A stretch of DNA of 43,800 nt from Crocosphaera sp. UHCC 0190 (GCF_034932065.1 NZ_JAYGHP010000022.1:1-43800), one strand, 5' to 3'. Counted from the stretch's first letter, positions 33,175 through 42,140 are shown. Notes: a model not told the origin generated them from the letters alone. Translations and numbers: made by a program.

Positions 33175-33894
33175 ATGTCAACGGTTGCAACACCCCATCA
33201 GATCAGCAATTCATCCTTTCAAGCTCAGTCATTGAGAGTGGTGGCTTTAGGGGATAGTTTAGTCTATGGCTATGGTGACACAGCAGGGGGAGGTTGGGTT
33301 GAACGGTTGCGTCGTCAATGGATGGGGGACGATAATGGTCATGTCTTATATAATTTAGGAGTTCGCGGCGATCGCACTCTTCAGGTAGGAGAACGGTTAG
33401 AAGGGGAATTTCGCTATCGAGGAGAGTTACGCAACCGAGTTCCTGATGTGATTGTACTTTCCGTTGGGGTGAATGACTCAGCTAGGTTAAGAAGGCCAGA
33501 TGGTCGTTTATTTACAGATTTTGAGACATTTCAACAACAAATAGCAGATTTATTGGACAATGCACAACAATTGTGTCCGGTTTTATTTGTGGGAATGGTT
33601 CCGGTAAATGAGGCAAAAATGCCCTTTATTGATTGTTTTTATTTTAATCATTTTGATCAATATCGGTTTAAGGAAGCGACAAAAAAAGCTTGTCAGTCTC
33701 GCCACATTCCCTATTTAGATATTTTTGATTTATGGTTAGGACGGGGAGAAAATTATCTGCGATCGCGTTTAATGGATGATGGACTCCACCCCAATGTCGC
33801 TGGTTATGAGGCTTTATTTAATGATGTTTTAGCTTGGCAACCCATTCATCAATTAAAGGCTGAACAGGTAGATTTTGCCTTAAGGAAAGCTTGA
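33175..33894 (+). CDS. GDSL/SGNH-type esterase
   Basis: A 239-residue SGNH hydrolase. Block I VVALGDSLVYGYGD holds the nucleophile Ser; block II NLGVRGDRT holds the oxyanion Gly; block III LSVGVNDS holds Asn; block V DGLHPNVAGY gives the catalytic Asp and His. There is no signal peptide, so it is a cytosolic lipase/thioesterase-like enzyme of unknown substrate. It starts at ATG after TAGGAGTCG, a good ribosome site, and is transcribed alone. The palindrome at 33909-33936 separates it from purH. Confidence 0.9.
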   Translation: MSTVATPHQISNSSFQAQSLRVVALGDSLVYGYGDTAGGGWVERLRRQWMGDDNGHVLYNLGVRGDRTLQVGERLEGEFRYRGELRNRVPDVIVLSVGVNDSARLRRPDGRLFTDFETFQQQIADLLDNAQQLCPVLFVGMVPVNEAKMPFIDCFYFNHFDQYRFKEATKKACQSRHIPYLDIFDLWLGRGENYLRSRLMDDGLHPNVAGYEALFNDVLAWQPIHQLKAEQVDFALRKA

Positions 33895-33908
33895 TTTTCA
33901 ACCTATCT

Positions 33909-33936
33909 GTAGGGGTAATTCATGAATTACCCCTAC
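33909..33936. repeat. Perfect 28-bp palindrome between convergent genes (copy 1)
   Basis: Each arm is GTAGGGGTAATTCA and its exact complement. It sits 15 bases after the esterase stop and 10 bases before the purH stop, so it can act as a bidirectional terminator, though no long T run follows. The outer eight bases GTAGGGGT are shared with a second palindrome at 39475-39502, which has a different core. Confidence 0.9.
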
Positions 33937-33945
33937 TAACGATAA

Positions 33946-35496
33946 TTAATGGAGAAAATGACGTATTCCTGTTAATACCATCACTAATCCTAATTCATTA
34001 GCTGCCGCAATGGAATCCTTATCTCTTAATGAGCCTCCAGGTTGTACAATGGCTTCAATACCTGCGGCGGCGGCGGTACGCACAGAGTCATCAAAGGGGA
34101 AAAACCCATCACTGGCTAAATATCCCCCTTTAGTAGATTCTCCTGCTTGTTCTAAGGCAATTTTAACCGAACCTACTCGATTCATTTGACCTGCACCAAT
34201 GCCTAATGTAGTACGATTTTTAGTGATGACAATGGCATTAGATTTAACGTGCTTTGCCACTTTCCAAGCTAACAATAATTCAGCTAATTGTTCAGGGGTG
34301 GGTTGTTTTTCTGTAACAATTTGCCAGTTATCAGGGACATCTACTACATCATCAGAGTCTTGCACTAATAACCCTCCCGCGATCGCTTTTACAGTTTGAG
34401 AAGGGCCATTTTTGAGATCAGGTAATAATAAGACTCTGACTTTAGATTTTTTGCTGATAATTGCTTGTGCTTCTTCGCTACAACTTGGAACGACGACACA
34501 TTCTAAGAAAGTTTTCGTTAATTTTTCGGCTGTTTCCCCATCTAAGGGTTGATTTAAGGCAACAATACCCCCAAATGCTGAGATAGAGTCCGCATTAAAG
34601 GCTTTTTCATAGGCATCTGCCAAACTATTTCCGACAGCAACACCACAGGGGTTAGTATGTTTAAGAACGGCGGCTGCGGGTTCTTTAGGGTCAAATTCGG
34701 CAATAATACGTCTTGCTGCTTCTAAATCAACTAAATTATTGTAACTAAGTTCTTTTCCCTGTAATTGAGTTGCTGCTGTCCAACCTGACGCTTTTGTACC
34801 TGTTTGATACCAGGTAGCATTTTGATGAGGATTTTCCCCATAACGTAGGGTTTGAAAAGCTGTTCCTGAAACCGTAAAACGAGTAGGTAAAGTAGTCTCT
34901 GTCCCTGTTGAAAGACTGGCAAAATAGTTAGTAATTGCCCCATCATAAGCATTAGTTAAAGCAAAGGTTTCACCTGCCATCTTTTGCCGAAAACTTAAAG
35001 AGATTTCTCCATTATTTGCTCGTAATTCTTGCAAATAATCTTCGTAATATTTAGGATTAGATAAAACAGTCACATGAGCAAAGTTTTTCGCTGAGGCACG
35101 AAGTAAAGTCGGGCCACCAATATCAATATTTTCAATGGCTTCTGCTACCGTTACATCAGGCTTAGCAATAGTCTGTTCAAAGGGATAAAGATTAACAACT
35201 ACTAAATCAATGGGACGAATATTGTTAGCCGTCATGTCTTCTTGATCTTGGGGAAGATCTCGCCGTCCTAAAATTCCCCCATGAATGCGCGGATGAAGGG
35301 TTTTAACTCGCCCTCCTAAAATTTCTGGTGATCCTGTATAGTCGCTAACTTTAGTCACAGTTAATCCAGCTTCCTGTAGTGCTTTTGCTGTTCCACCACT
35401 ACTGATTAATTCAAAGTCGAATTCTTCAACTAATTGACGGGCTAAATCGAGAATTCCTGTTTTGTCTGATACACTCAGTAGGGCTAACCGTGTCAT
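33946..35496 (-). CDS. purH: Bifunctional AICAR formyltransferase/IMP cyclohydrolase
   Basis: 516 residues, the normal length; it does the last two steps of purine biosynthesis. N-terminal cyclohydrolase domain (MGS fold) with TRLALLSVSDKTGI, ISSGGTAKAL, LHPRIHGGILGRRD and DLVVVNLYPFEQ; C-terminal transformylase with QLQGKELSYNNLVD, AAAVLKHTNPCGVA (catalytic Lys-His), GAGQMNRVGS and PFDDSVRTAAAAGI. The start is ATG at 35496; the TTG before it (35499) is not needed. It stands alone, convergent with the esterase gene. Confidence 0.97.
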   Translation of the reverse strand: MTRLALLSVSDKTGILDLARQLVEEFDFELISSGGTAKALQEAGLTVTKVSDYTGSPEILGGRVKTLHPRIHGGILGRRDLPQDQEDMTANNIRPIDLVVVNLYPFEQTIAKPDVTVAEAIENIDIGGPTLLRASAKNFAHVTVLSNPKYYEDYLQELRANNGEISLSFRQKMAGETFALTNAYDGAITNYFASLSTGTETTLPTRFTVSGTAFQTLRYGENPHQNATWYQTGTKASGWTAATQLQGKELSYNNLVDLEAARRIIAEFDPKEPAAAVLKHTNPCGVAVGNSLADAYEKAFNADSISAFGGIVALNQPLDGETAEKLTKTFLECVVVPSCSEEAQAIISKKSKVRVLLLPDLKNGPSQTVKAIAGGLLVQDSDDVVDVPDNWQIVTEKQPTPEQLAELLLAWKVAKHVKSNAIVITKNRTTLGIGAGQMNRVGSVKIALEQAGESTKGGYLASDGFFPFDDSVRTAAAAGIEAIVQPGGSLRDKDSIAAANELGLVMVLTGIRHFLH

Positions 35497-35694
35497 CAAT
35501 TAATAATCTCTCTAATCAACTATTACTAATTGTTATTATCCTACGACTCAGTTAGGGTTATGGTCTAATTTTAGGATTAAATAAGATTAAGCACAACCTT
35601 TGTATTGATCAACTTGTGATCGCAAAAAAATCAATGATCCGTAAGCGATGCGCCAATTCTGCCTAAAATGGGTGTTAGAACAAGAGGCGAAACC

Positions 35695-36042
35695 ATGTCA
35701 AAGAATAACAATGGCGGTCTATTCGTGGTAGGAATGGTAATCGGTGGATTACTTGGTACTGTTACCGGAATCTTAATGGCCCCCCGTTCAGGAAGAGAAA
35801 CCAGACGTATTATTAAAAAATCCGCTGATGCTTTACCCGAAATGGCCGAAGATTTATCAACGACGGTACAACTACAAGCCGATCGCCTGTCGGAGTCGGC
35901 CCAGAAAAATTGGGGAGAAACCCTAGTCCGACTGAAAGAAGCGATCGCTGCGGGTATTGAAGCGACTCAAACCGAGATACCCGAAACCTCTTTGCCCCGT
36001 GACATTACGTCAGATGTTAGCCCCTCAGACAATAATCCTTAG
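35695..36042 (+). CDS. YtxH-domain small membrane protein
   Basis: 115 residues from the ATG at 35695 (MSKNNNGGLF). Residues about 8-30 (LFVVGMVIGGLLGTVTGIL) are a Gly-rich transmembrane segment followed by APRSGRETRRIIKKS, the YtxH/gas-vesicle-GvpP-like signature. The rest is a helical, charged domain. Function is unknown; it is usually membrane-attached. The in-frame GTG/ATG upstream would add nine residues without a matching domain. The next gene starts only 13 bases later, so the two form an operon. Confidence 0.78.
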   Translation: MSKNNNGGLFVVGMVIGGLLGTVTGILMAPRSGRETRRIIKKSADALPEMAEDLSTTVQLQADRLSESAQKNWGETLVRLKEAIAAGIEATQTEIPETSLPRDITSDVSPSDNNP

Positions 36043-36054
36043 AGCAAAACAATT

Positions 36055-36450
36055 GTGAGTGATCCCCTATTTTGGCTTGGATGTTCTCTTTTACTCGTCG
36101 CTGTCAGTCTGACTGCAGTCTTAGTGGCGGCTTTACCTGCCCTACAAGAATTAGCCAGGGCTGCCCGGAGTGCAGAAAAATTGTTTGATACCCTAGAACG
36201 AGAATTTCCTCCCACCTTAGAATCAATTCGCCTGACAGGGCTAGAAATTAGTGAATTGACTGATGATATTGATAGTGGGGTAAAAAGTGCCTCAGACATC
36301 GTTAAACAGGTGGATCAAAGCTTAAATAGTACCCGGCAACAGGTAAACAAGGTACAACAAGGAACCCGTCGTCTTGCTAGTGGGGTTAAAGCGGCTTTGC
36401 GAACTTGGAACCGTTCCCCCTACCAAAAAATTAAAGAGGAGAAACCTTAA
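36055..36450 (+). CDS. DUF948-like membrane-anchored protein
   Basis: 131 residues, GTG start. A transmembrane helix (about 5-28, LFWLGCSLLLVAVSLTAVLV) is followed by a coiled region (LQELARAARSAEKLFDTLE; LTGLEISELTDDIDSGVKSA; VDQSLNSTRQQVNKVQQGTRR). This pattern fits DUF948, a family of single-helix proteins with a coiled coil that often sits next to YtxH genes, as it does here. The role is unknown; membrane scaffolding is often suspected. Confidence 0.72.
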   Translation: MSDPLFWLGCSLLLVAVSLTAVLVAALPALQELARAARSAEKLFDTLEREFPPTLESIRLTGLEISELTDDIDSGVKSASDIVKQVDQSLNSTRQQVNKVQQGTRRLASGVKAALRTWNRSPYQKIKEEKP

Positions 36451-36532
36451 CTTTTATGTAAAAAATTGTAAAGAAATATAATATTGATTAAGATTTATTT
36501 AATTGTTGACGACCTTCTTAAGTTCTATTCCC

Positions 36533-37345
36533 ATGCAGAAACCTGGCCTGAAACGTTTTTTCATCACCCTTGTTACTTGTGTTCTCAGTCTTGCTATTTT
36601 AGTTTTTTCACCAAAACCAGCCTTAGCGGTTAATAATCCAGAGTTATTACCGGAAATTGTTACCCCTGTAGTTGATTTAGCTAATTTTCTCCCCGATCCT
36701 CAAGAATCCTCTTTGATTAATGAGATCGAAACCTTTGAACAGGAAACAGGATGGAAACTTCGAGTCTTAACTCAATATGATCGCTCTCCTGGCCGTGCGG
36801 TGATTAATTTTTGGGGACTCGATGACAAAAGTATCCTTTTAGTGGCGGATTCTCGCGGTGGCAACATCCTTTCCTTTAGTATTGGGGATGATGTCTATGA
36901 ATTATTACCCCGCACCTTCTGGATTGAATTACAAGCCCGTTTTGGCAATATGTACTATGTCCGAGATAATGGGGAAAATAATGCCATCATGAGTTCATTA
37001 AATACCGTGAAAGGCTGTTTAGTTAAGGGCGGCTGTGGGGTAGTGCCTGGTTTACCCAGAGAACAATGGATTTTGACCCTAATTACTTCCATTGTCGGGG
37101 GATTAGTCTTTGGGTTCGCCGGAATTCCTCGTAACAAAGATCAAGTCTTTGCTTGGCAATGGGTTTTGATTATCTCTCCGCTTTGGGGTATACTTTTTAT
37201 CGCTTTCGGCATTGGGCCGGTGGTAACAAGAACTTCTGATTGGTTGCCCTTGTTTCGCAATGTGATGGGCTTTGCCTTGGGGGTATTAGTGGCTTATCTA
37301 TCTCCCCTGCTTAACCAACCTACACCCTCTAATACTAATACTTAA
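36533..37345 (+). CDS. psb32: Photosystem II repair protein Psb32 (TPM domain)
   Basis: 270 residues from the ATG at 36533. A signal peptide (MQKPGLKRFFITLVTCVLSL and on to ALA near residue 32) precedes a TPM (TLP18.3) domain with DLANFLPDPQESSLINEIETFEQETGWKLRVLT, DDKSILLVADSRGGNILSFSIGDDVYELLP, then VPGLPREQW. Three C-terminal membrane segments follow (SIVGGLVFGFAGI, VLIISPLWGILFIAFG, FALGVLVAYL). This matches Psb32, which protects photosystem II from photodamage in cyanobacteria. cobH begins 16 bases later on the same strand. Confidence 0.85.
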   Translation: MQKPGLKRFFITLVTCVLSLAILVFSPKPALAVNNPELLPEIVTPVVDLANFLPDPQESSLINEIETFEQETGWKLRVLTQYDRSPGRAVINFWGLDDKSILLVADSRGGNILSFSIGDDVYELLPRTFWIELQARFGNMYYVRDNGENNAIMSSLNTVKGCLVKGGCGVVPGLPREQWILTLITSIVGGLVFGFAGIPRNKDQVFAWQWVLIISPLWGILFIAFGIGPVVTRTSDWLPLFRNVMGFALGVLVAYLSPLLNQPTPSNTNT

Positions 37346-37360
37346 TCCTGTGTGCTAACT

Positions 37361-37990
37361 ATGGAATGGCACCTAACTGATGCCCAAAGTCTGGCCATGA
37401 TTGATGGTGAAATCGGTGAGACAGCTTTCTCTCCGGCTGAATATGAAATTATCCGTCGGGTGATTTATCAAACCGCCGATTTTGACTATCTTTCTTTAAT
37501 TCGTTTTTCTGAACGCGCCTTACAATCAGGGGCCGCTGCCTTAGCGGCCCGTAGTACCATTGTGGTAGATGTGCCAATGGTACAGGTGGGTATTGTGCAA
37601 AATCTTCAGGAAAGCTTTGCTAATGCGGTTTATTGTAGTACCCAAACCATTACCCGTCCCCAAAAAACGCAAACAAAAACCGCCTGGGGGATCAAAACCT
37701 TGGCTAAACGTTATCCTGAAGCTATTTTTGTCATTGGGGAGTCCCAAACGGCTTTGACAGCTTTGGTGGAATTAGTTGAAGATGAAAATATTAAACCTGC
37801 TCTGGTGATTGGCACTCCGGCGGGGTTTATTGGGGCAGATGTGGCTAAACAAAGGCTACATGATGCCCAAGTTCCCTATATTACGGTCGATGGAAGGAAG
37901 GGTAGTGCTGTGGTAGCGGTGGCCATTGTTAATGGGTTATTAGATTTAGCTTGGCAAGCTTATGGACAAATAGGAAATGGGGCGAGTTAA
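37361..37990 (+). CDS. cobH: Precorrin-8X methylmutase
   Basis: A 209-residue CobH/CbiC enzyme that moves the methyl group from C-11 to C-12 during cobalamin synthesis. Motifs: the N-terminal DYLSLIRFSERALQSGAAAL, the core STIVVDVPMVQVGI, ALVIGTPAGFIGADVAKQRL (the catalytic-site region) and PYITVDGRKGSAVVAVAIVNGL. The length is normal. I use ATG at 37361; a GTG three codons earlier is also open. It follows psb32 closely. No other cobalamin gene and no B12 riboswitch are visible nearby. Confidence 0.93.
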   Translation: MEWHLTDAQSLAMIDGEIGETAFSPAEYEIIRRVIYQTADFDYLSLIRFSERALQSGAAALAARSTIVVDVPMVQVGIVQNLQESFANAVYCSTQTITRPQKTQTKTAWGIKTLAKRYPEAIFVIGESQTALTALVELVEDENIKPALVIGTPAGFIGADVAKQRLHDAQVPYITVDGRKGSAVVAVAIVNGLLDLAWQAYGQIGNGAS

Positions 37991-38135
37991 GCTGTTAAGC
38001 ATCTAAATTACTTGTTAAGACTGCACTATAAATTCATCAATAATTAGAGGAATTAAGCATAAGGGCGCAAGTAGAAATTACGCCCATCAGGATAAGTTTA
38101 ACTCAGTCTAAGATTCAGTCACTGCCTGGAATTTT

Positions 38136-38348
38136 TCAGAGCAATGGTGGGGAATTTTTATATTCTAGCCCTTGTAAATCTTGTAAATTTCCCGTAGACT
38201 TTTCTAAGGGTTGGACTTCTTCAACAGCAGAAGTTGGTGAATCATTGGCTAAGACAGCAGGGAGAGAAGCCACAATCATGCTGAGAAGCATCATACTGAT
38301 GAGGGCAGGTAATATATAGTTAATGAGTTGAAGAAGATTCATAGTCAT
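38136..38348 (-). CDS. Small secreted or membrane protein, 70 residues
   Basis: The start has two ATGs (38348, 38342). A hydrophobic segment (about 9-33, YILPALISMMLLSMIVASLP) ends at VLA-NDSPTSA, a plausible signal peptide, followed by an acidic 35-residue tail (EEVQPLEKSTGNLQDLQGL). I do not recognise it. It lies alone between cobH and nadK. The 145 bases after cobH hold only a weak hairpin (GGGCG...CGCCC near 38064-38085). Confidence 0.45.
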   Translation of the reverse strand: MTMNLLQLINYILPALISMMLLSMIVASLPAVLANDSPTSAVEEVQPLEKSTGNLQDLQGLEYKNSPPLL

Positions 38349-38528
38349 TGACGTGAATACCCCAAGATAAGTACAAGTACCAGGCGACGTGCCTAACTTC
38401 CTACGATACTTAAAATTTCAAAAGATGCAATCACCTATCCCTGACAAATCAGAGAAACACGATAAATTATGTTAAGAAAGGCTCTCTCTCCTAGCCATTC
38501 CTCAATGTTAAGCTCAAAATAAACTAAC

Positions 38529-39452
38529 GTGGAACTGAAACAGGTTATTATTGCCCATAAAGCCGGAGATGCCCAAAGTAAATCATGGGCCCAAACCTGC
38601 GCTCGACAATTAGAAGCCCGTAACTGTAAAGTCTTAATGGGACCCAGTGGCTTTAAGGATAACCCCTATCCGGTATTTCTCTCCTCAGCTACGGAAAAAA
38701 TCGATTTGGCCATCGTTTTAGGGGGTGATGGGACAATTTTAGCCGGGGCCCGACAATTAGCCCCAGAAGGTATCCCTATCTTAGCGGTGAATGTGGGGGG
38801 ACATTTAGGGTTTTTGACGGAACCTTTTGAATTATTTCAAGATACGGAACAGGTTTGGGATCGTCTCCAAGGCGATCGCTATGCTATGTTACAACGGATG
38901 ATGTTAGAAGCGCGGTTATTTGAAGGCGATCGCCGCAACCCTCAAGCAAGTAGTGAGCGTTTTTATTGTCTTAATGAAATGTGTGTTAAACCGGCCTGTG
39001 TTGACCGAATGCCCACTGCTATCTTAGAAATTGAAGTAGATGGGGAAATTGTCGATCAATATCAAGGAGATGGGTTATTAGTAGCGACTCCTACGGGTTC
39101 TACTTGTTATACAGCTTCGGCCAATGGCCCGATTATTCATCCTGGAATGGATGCGATCGCCGTAACTCCTATTTGTCCTCTGAGTTTATCGAGTCGTCCT
39201 ATTGTTATTCCTCCTGGTTCTGTTGTCGATATTTGGCCCTTGGGTGACTATGAATTAAATACGAAATTATGGACGGATAGTTGTTTAGCGACTTCTATTT
39301 GGCCGGGACAATGGGTATCAGTTAGAATGGCGAGTTGTATGGCGAGATTTATTGTTTTACGGGAGAATTATTCTTTTTATCAAACCTTAAGAGAAAAGTT
39401 ACAATGGGCCGGGGCGAGAATTCGTTATGATAATAATCATCGGGTTTCTTAA
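38529..39452 (+). CDS. nadK: NAD kinase
   Basis: A 307-residue ATP-dependent NAD+ kinase that makes NADP+. Motifs: the active-site LAIVLGGDGTIL (GGDGT), AVNVGGHLGFLTE, the conserved NE (YCLNEM), DGLLVATPTGSTCYTASANG (with the catalytic region TGSTAY-like) and GPIIHPGMDAIAVTPICPLSLSSRPIV. GTG start, right after an AACTAAC leader. Cyanobacteria usually carry two NAD kinases; this is one. Three HIP1 octamers lie inside it within about 290 bases (38872, 38926, 39153). The palindrome copy 2 follows at 39475. Confidence 0.95.
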   Translation: MELKQVIIAHKAGDAQSKSWAQTCARQLEARNCKVLMGPSGFKDNPYPVFLSSATEKIDLAIVLGGDGTILAGARQLAPEGIPILAVNVGGHLGFLTEPFELFQDTEQVWDRLQGDRYAMLQRMMLEARLFEGDRRNPQASSERFYCLNEMCVKPACVDRMPTAILEIEVDGEIVDQYQGDGLLVATPTGSTCYTASANGPIIHPGMDAIAVTPICPLSLSSRPIVIPPGSVVDIWPLGDYELNTKLWTDSCLATSIWPGQWVSVRMASCMARFIVLRENYSFYQTLREKLQWAGARIRYDNNHRVS

Positions 39453-39474
39453 TCTTTTATACATTGTCTTCTTT

Positions 39475-39502
39475 GTAGGGGTCAACGGCCGTTGACCCCT
39501 AC
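39475..39502. repeat. Perfect 28-bp palindrome between convergent genes (copy 2)
   Basis: Each arm is GTAGGGGTCAACGG and its exact complement. It sits 22 bases after the nadK stop and 6 bases before the dnaG stop. It shares the outer GTAGGGGT with the palindrome at 33909-33936, but its 12-base core is different. Confidence 0.9.
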
Positions 39503-39508
39503 TGGAGT

Positions 39509-41446
39509 TTAACCAGTTCCATGAATATCAAGTTGAGAGAAACTGCGTAAAGAATCTAGTTTCCATATTTTTTGCCTACAGATTGAATGTTCATCCACAT
39601 AAAATTGATAAGTGTTGGGATCTTCTTTCTCGTTAATACTTTTATATTTTTTATAGCAATAAAGACGATATTTTTCAAGGCTGACTTTTTCCAGAGAAAT
39701 TAAAGCAGCATCAATTTCTAATGAACAACGACTACTATCATCCTGCTGTTTGGTTTCTGTTAGGTGTAAAATTTGATTTATTTTGTCCAGAGATTGAGAT
39801 GATTGTAAGATTTTTTCCTGTAATTGAGTGATTAGGGTATTAGAATCTAAGGAGTTTTTATCAGTAATTTGCTGCTCTATTTCTAAAATTTGTTGCCATA
39901 AAAACCGATAATGAGCTAAACTAAAGAAAAGATTTTTAGCTTCTAATTTATTCAAAATTTCTTGACGGTATTCAGGATAATGAAGATAAATTCTTAATAG
40001 GGTTTTTTCTGCTTCTTCTAGCAAACTATCTTCAGAAGTATTAGCAGCTTTGAGGGATAAAGATGATTGTTTTGCTGAAGATGTTCTTTGGGGTTTACTC
40101 AGTTGGGTTTCTAATTTCTTGAAATAAGGAGTTAATAGTCTTACTTCTCCTTGACTGAGAATTTCTGCACAATATGCTGTATAGTAAGCTCGCTTATTAC
40201 TATCGGTTAAACGGTTTAATAACCTTACCATTTGTTGGGCAATTTGTTCAAAATCATCGGCTTTTTTAAAGTTTCTATCTACTAATAATTGTTGAATTTG
40301 CCAGTCAAACCAAAGAGGCGCATTTTCAATTAATTTTTGATATTGTTCTAATCCATCTTTATGAGTTTTGATGAATTCATCAGCATCTTTCCCATCAGGA
40401 AGATTCAATATTTTTAGGTTAACTTGACCCGAATAAATTAACGATTCAATATCATTAATTGCTCTTTCTGTCGCCTTAATTCCAGCTTTATCTGCATCAA
40501 AATTAAAGATAACTTGTTTTGATTCTGTATACCTTAATAACTGTTTTAATTGTGCTTGGGTAAAGGCAGTTCCCAAAGAAGCAACGGTATTGGTAATTCC
40601 TACTTCATGAAGGGCGATCGCATCGAAATAACCTTCTACAACCACCGCTTTATCAAAAGATCTAATACTATTTTTTGCTTGATCTAAGGCAAATAATGTC
40701 TGACTTTTATCAAATAAAGGGGTTTCGGGAGAGTTAAGATATTTCGGTTCTTCATCGCTTAAGGTTCGTCCTCCAAACCCTATAATACGCCCTTGAATAT
40801 CTTTAATCGGAATCATCAAACGATCCCGAAATCTATCATAATATCCACTACCTTTTTGACGAGATTTAATTAATCCTGCTGCTTCAACTATGGCAACAGG
40901 ATAACGTTTTTGTTCCACTAAATAACGATAAAGAGTTTCCCATCCTGCGGGAGAATATCCTAACTGAAACTGTTGAATAGTTTCTGATTTTAATTGCCGT
41001 TTTGTGGTAAGATAATTAAGAGATATTTCGCCTTGAGGTTGAGAAAGTGCGTGTTGATAAAAGTTAGCAGTGACCGCTAATATTTCGTAAAGTTGTTCCC
41101 TTAAAGAGAGTTCTTTTTGTAATTCTTGACGTTGTTGGGGTTCCAAGGTTTTGATCGGAACTTGATAGCGTCTTGCTAATTCAAAAACAACCTGACTAAA
41201 AGATTGTTTTCCCACTTCCATGAGAAATTTAATCCCATTTCCCCCTTCTCCACACCCAAAACAATAATAAAGTTGTTTACTCGGACTAACACTAAAACTA
41301 GGAGTTTTTTCATCATGAAACGGACATAACCCTACATAGTCTTTTCCTCGTTTTTTAAGCACCACATAATCAGAGATGACATCATAAATGTCAACCCGTT
41401 GTTTAACTTCTTCGAGGGTATCAGGATGTAAACGAGGAACGTCCAT
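39509..41446 (-). CDS. dnaG: DNA primase
   Basis: 645 residues. The N-terminal CHC2 zinc finger (LCPFHDEKTPSFSVSPSKQL, then YYCFGCGEGG), the primase core (YYDRFRDRLMIPIKDIQGRI, then GFGGRTL) and the TOPRIM domain (AVVVEGYFDAIALHEVG; FNFDADKAGIKA) are all intact. DnaG makes RNA primers for replication; its C-terminal helical part (about 450-645) binds the DnaB helicase and is less conserved here. It starts at ATG 41446 and stands alone. Length and domains are normal for cyanobacteria. Confidence 0.97.
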   Translation of the reverse strand: MDVPRLHPDTLEEVKQRVDIYDVISDYVVLKKRGKDYVGLCPFHDEKTPSFSVSPSKQLYYCFGCGEGGNGIKFLMEVGKQSFSQVVFELARRYQVPIKTLEPQQRQELQKELSLREQLYEILAVTANFYQHALSQPQGEISLNYLTTKRQLKSETIQQFQLGYSPAGWETLYRYLVEQKRYPVAIVEAAGLIKSRQKGSGYYDRFRDRLMIPIKDIQGRIIGFGGRTLSDEEPKYLNSPETPLFDKSQTLFALDQAKNSIRSFDKAVVVEGYFDAIALHEVGITNTVASLGTAFTQAQLKQLLRYTESKQVIFNFDADKAGIKATERAINDIESLIYSGQVNLKILNLPDGKDADEFIKTHKDGLEQYQKLIENAPLWFDWQIQQLLVDRNFKKADDFEQIAQQMVRLLNRLTDSNKRAYYTAYCAEILSQGEVRLLTPYFKKLETQLSKPQRTSSAKQSSLSLKAANTSEDSLLEEAEKTLLRIYLHYPEYRQEILNKLEAKNLFFSLAHYRFLWQQILEIEQQITDKNSLDSNTLITQLQEKILQSSQSLDKINQILHLTETKQQDDSSRCSLEIDAALISLEKVSLEKYRLYCYKKYKSINEKEDPNTYQFYVDEHSICRQKIWKLDSLRSFSQLDIHGTG

Positions 41447-41504
41447 TTTTCAGATTCAGGGAACTATAATAAAAGTAAGTTAGAAATCAAAGGAAGTCAG
41501 GGTT

Positions 41505-41695
41505 ATGAGTTTAACTTTAACACAAAGTCTCCAGCAAATTGAAACCCTTCTTAGTTTATCTCAAATACAAGATAATGACCCTGAACAAGTATTAATAATG
41601 AATAATGAATAATTGCTGAAAAGTTGTTACATAAAAAAGATTTAACTATTTTTTTAATTCAATCAATAGTTAAATCTCCTGAAAATAACCAATAA
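41505..41695 (+). pseudogene. Small gene broken by a heptanucleotide slippage insertion
   Basis: After an AAGGAAG ribosome site an ATG at 41505 opens MSLTLTQSLQQIETLLSLSQ and more, but the frame ends at a TAA (41610) inside AATAATG-AATAATG-AATAATT. A second frame carries on with AEKLLHKKDLTIFLIQSIVK to a TAA at 41693-41695. Deleting 14 bases (two heptamers) joins both frames into one 58-residue protein (...QVLI-IAEKLL...). So two extra copies of AATAATG most likely disrupted the gene. I do not recognise the family. It is divergent from dnaG (58 bases). Confidence 0.6.
41639..41676. repeat. 12-bp inverted repeat within the broken small gene
   Basis: GATTTAACTATT (41639-41650) and its exact complement (41665-41676) enclose a 14-base loop TTTTTAATTCAATC. 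It lies near the 3' end of the second reading frame, so it may end the transcript; it codes KDLTI...IVKS in the original frame. Confidence 0.6.
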
Positions 41696-41713
41696 CAGGA
41701 CAAAATTATTTAT

Positions 41714-42007
41714 TTATTGAGACGTATTAACTTGATTTTCTGCTGCTGTAACACTACGTTCAAAATAAGTACCAGGTTTTTGAAATTTAACCTTTGTGGT
41801 TGCTTCTCCTCCCTTTAAATTAGAGAACTCTTGTTTTTCTTCCCTCACAAACTTAGCGATGGTTTTATGAAGGGTTATTCTAGTATTTTCACTAACATTT
41901 CCTAAAGGTTGGGGTAAGACCTTATCTCCTATAAAAATAAAAGCTAACCCTAAGACAAGACTAACATTAAAAATCGTTCCTAACCGAATGACAATTCTCA
42001 CAGTCAA
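41714..42007 (-). CDS. Hypothetical membrane protein, 97 residues
   Basis: An N-terminal membrane helix (about 8-30, LGTIFNVSLVLGLAFIFIGD) is followed by a helical, charged domain (NTRITLHKTIAKFVREEKQE) and a Thr/Val-rich end. I recall small cyanobacterial proteins of this kind without a known function. It is isolated; the 133 bases upstream hold no visible gene. Confidence 0.6.
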   Translation of the reverse strand: MTVRIVIRLGTIFNVSLVLGLAFIFIGDKVLPQPLGNVSENTRITLHKTIAKFVREEKQEFSNLKGGEATTKVKFQKPGTYFERSVTAAENQVNTSQ

Positions 42008-42140
42008 CTCCCCAATAATTGCTAAACTATTTTTATCGTTAACTTGGTTATAACCCGTTTATTAATGATTAGTCTGTGAAATTTATTCAAGTATATTGTG
42101 AACTTCATCCAGTTATCTTGTGATATGAATCAAACCTAAT

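Noticed and set aside
37300-37360. Cobalamin riboswitch before cobH
   Set aside because: Only 16 bases separate psb32 and cobH, too short for a riboswitch, and no B12-box is visible.
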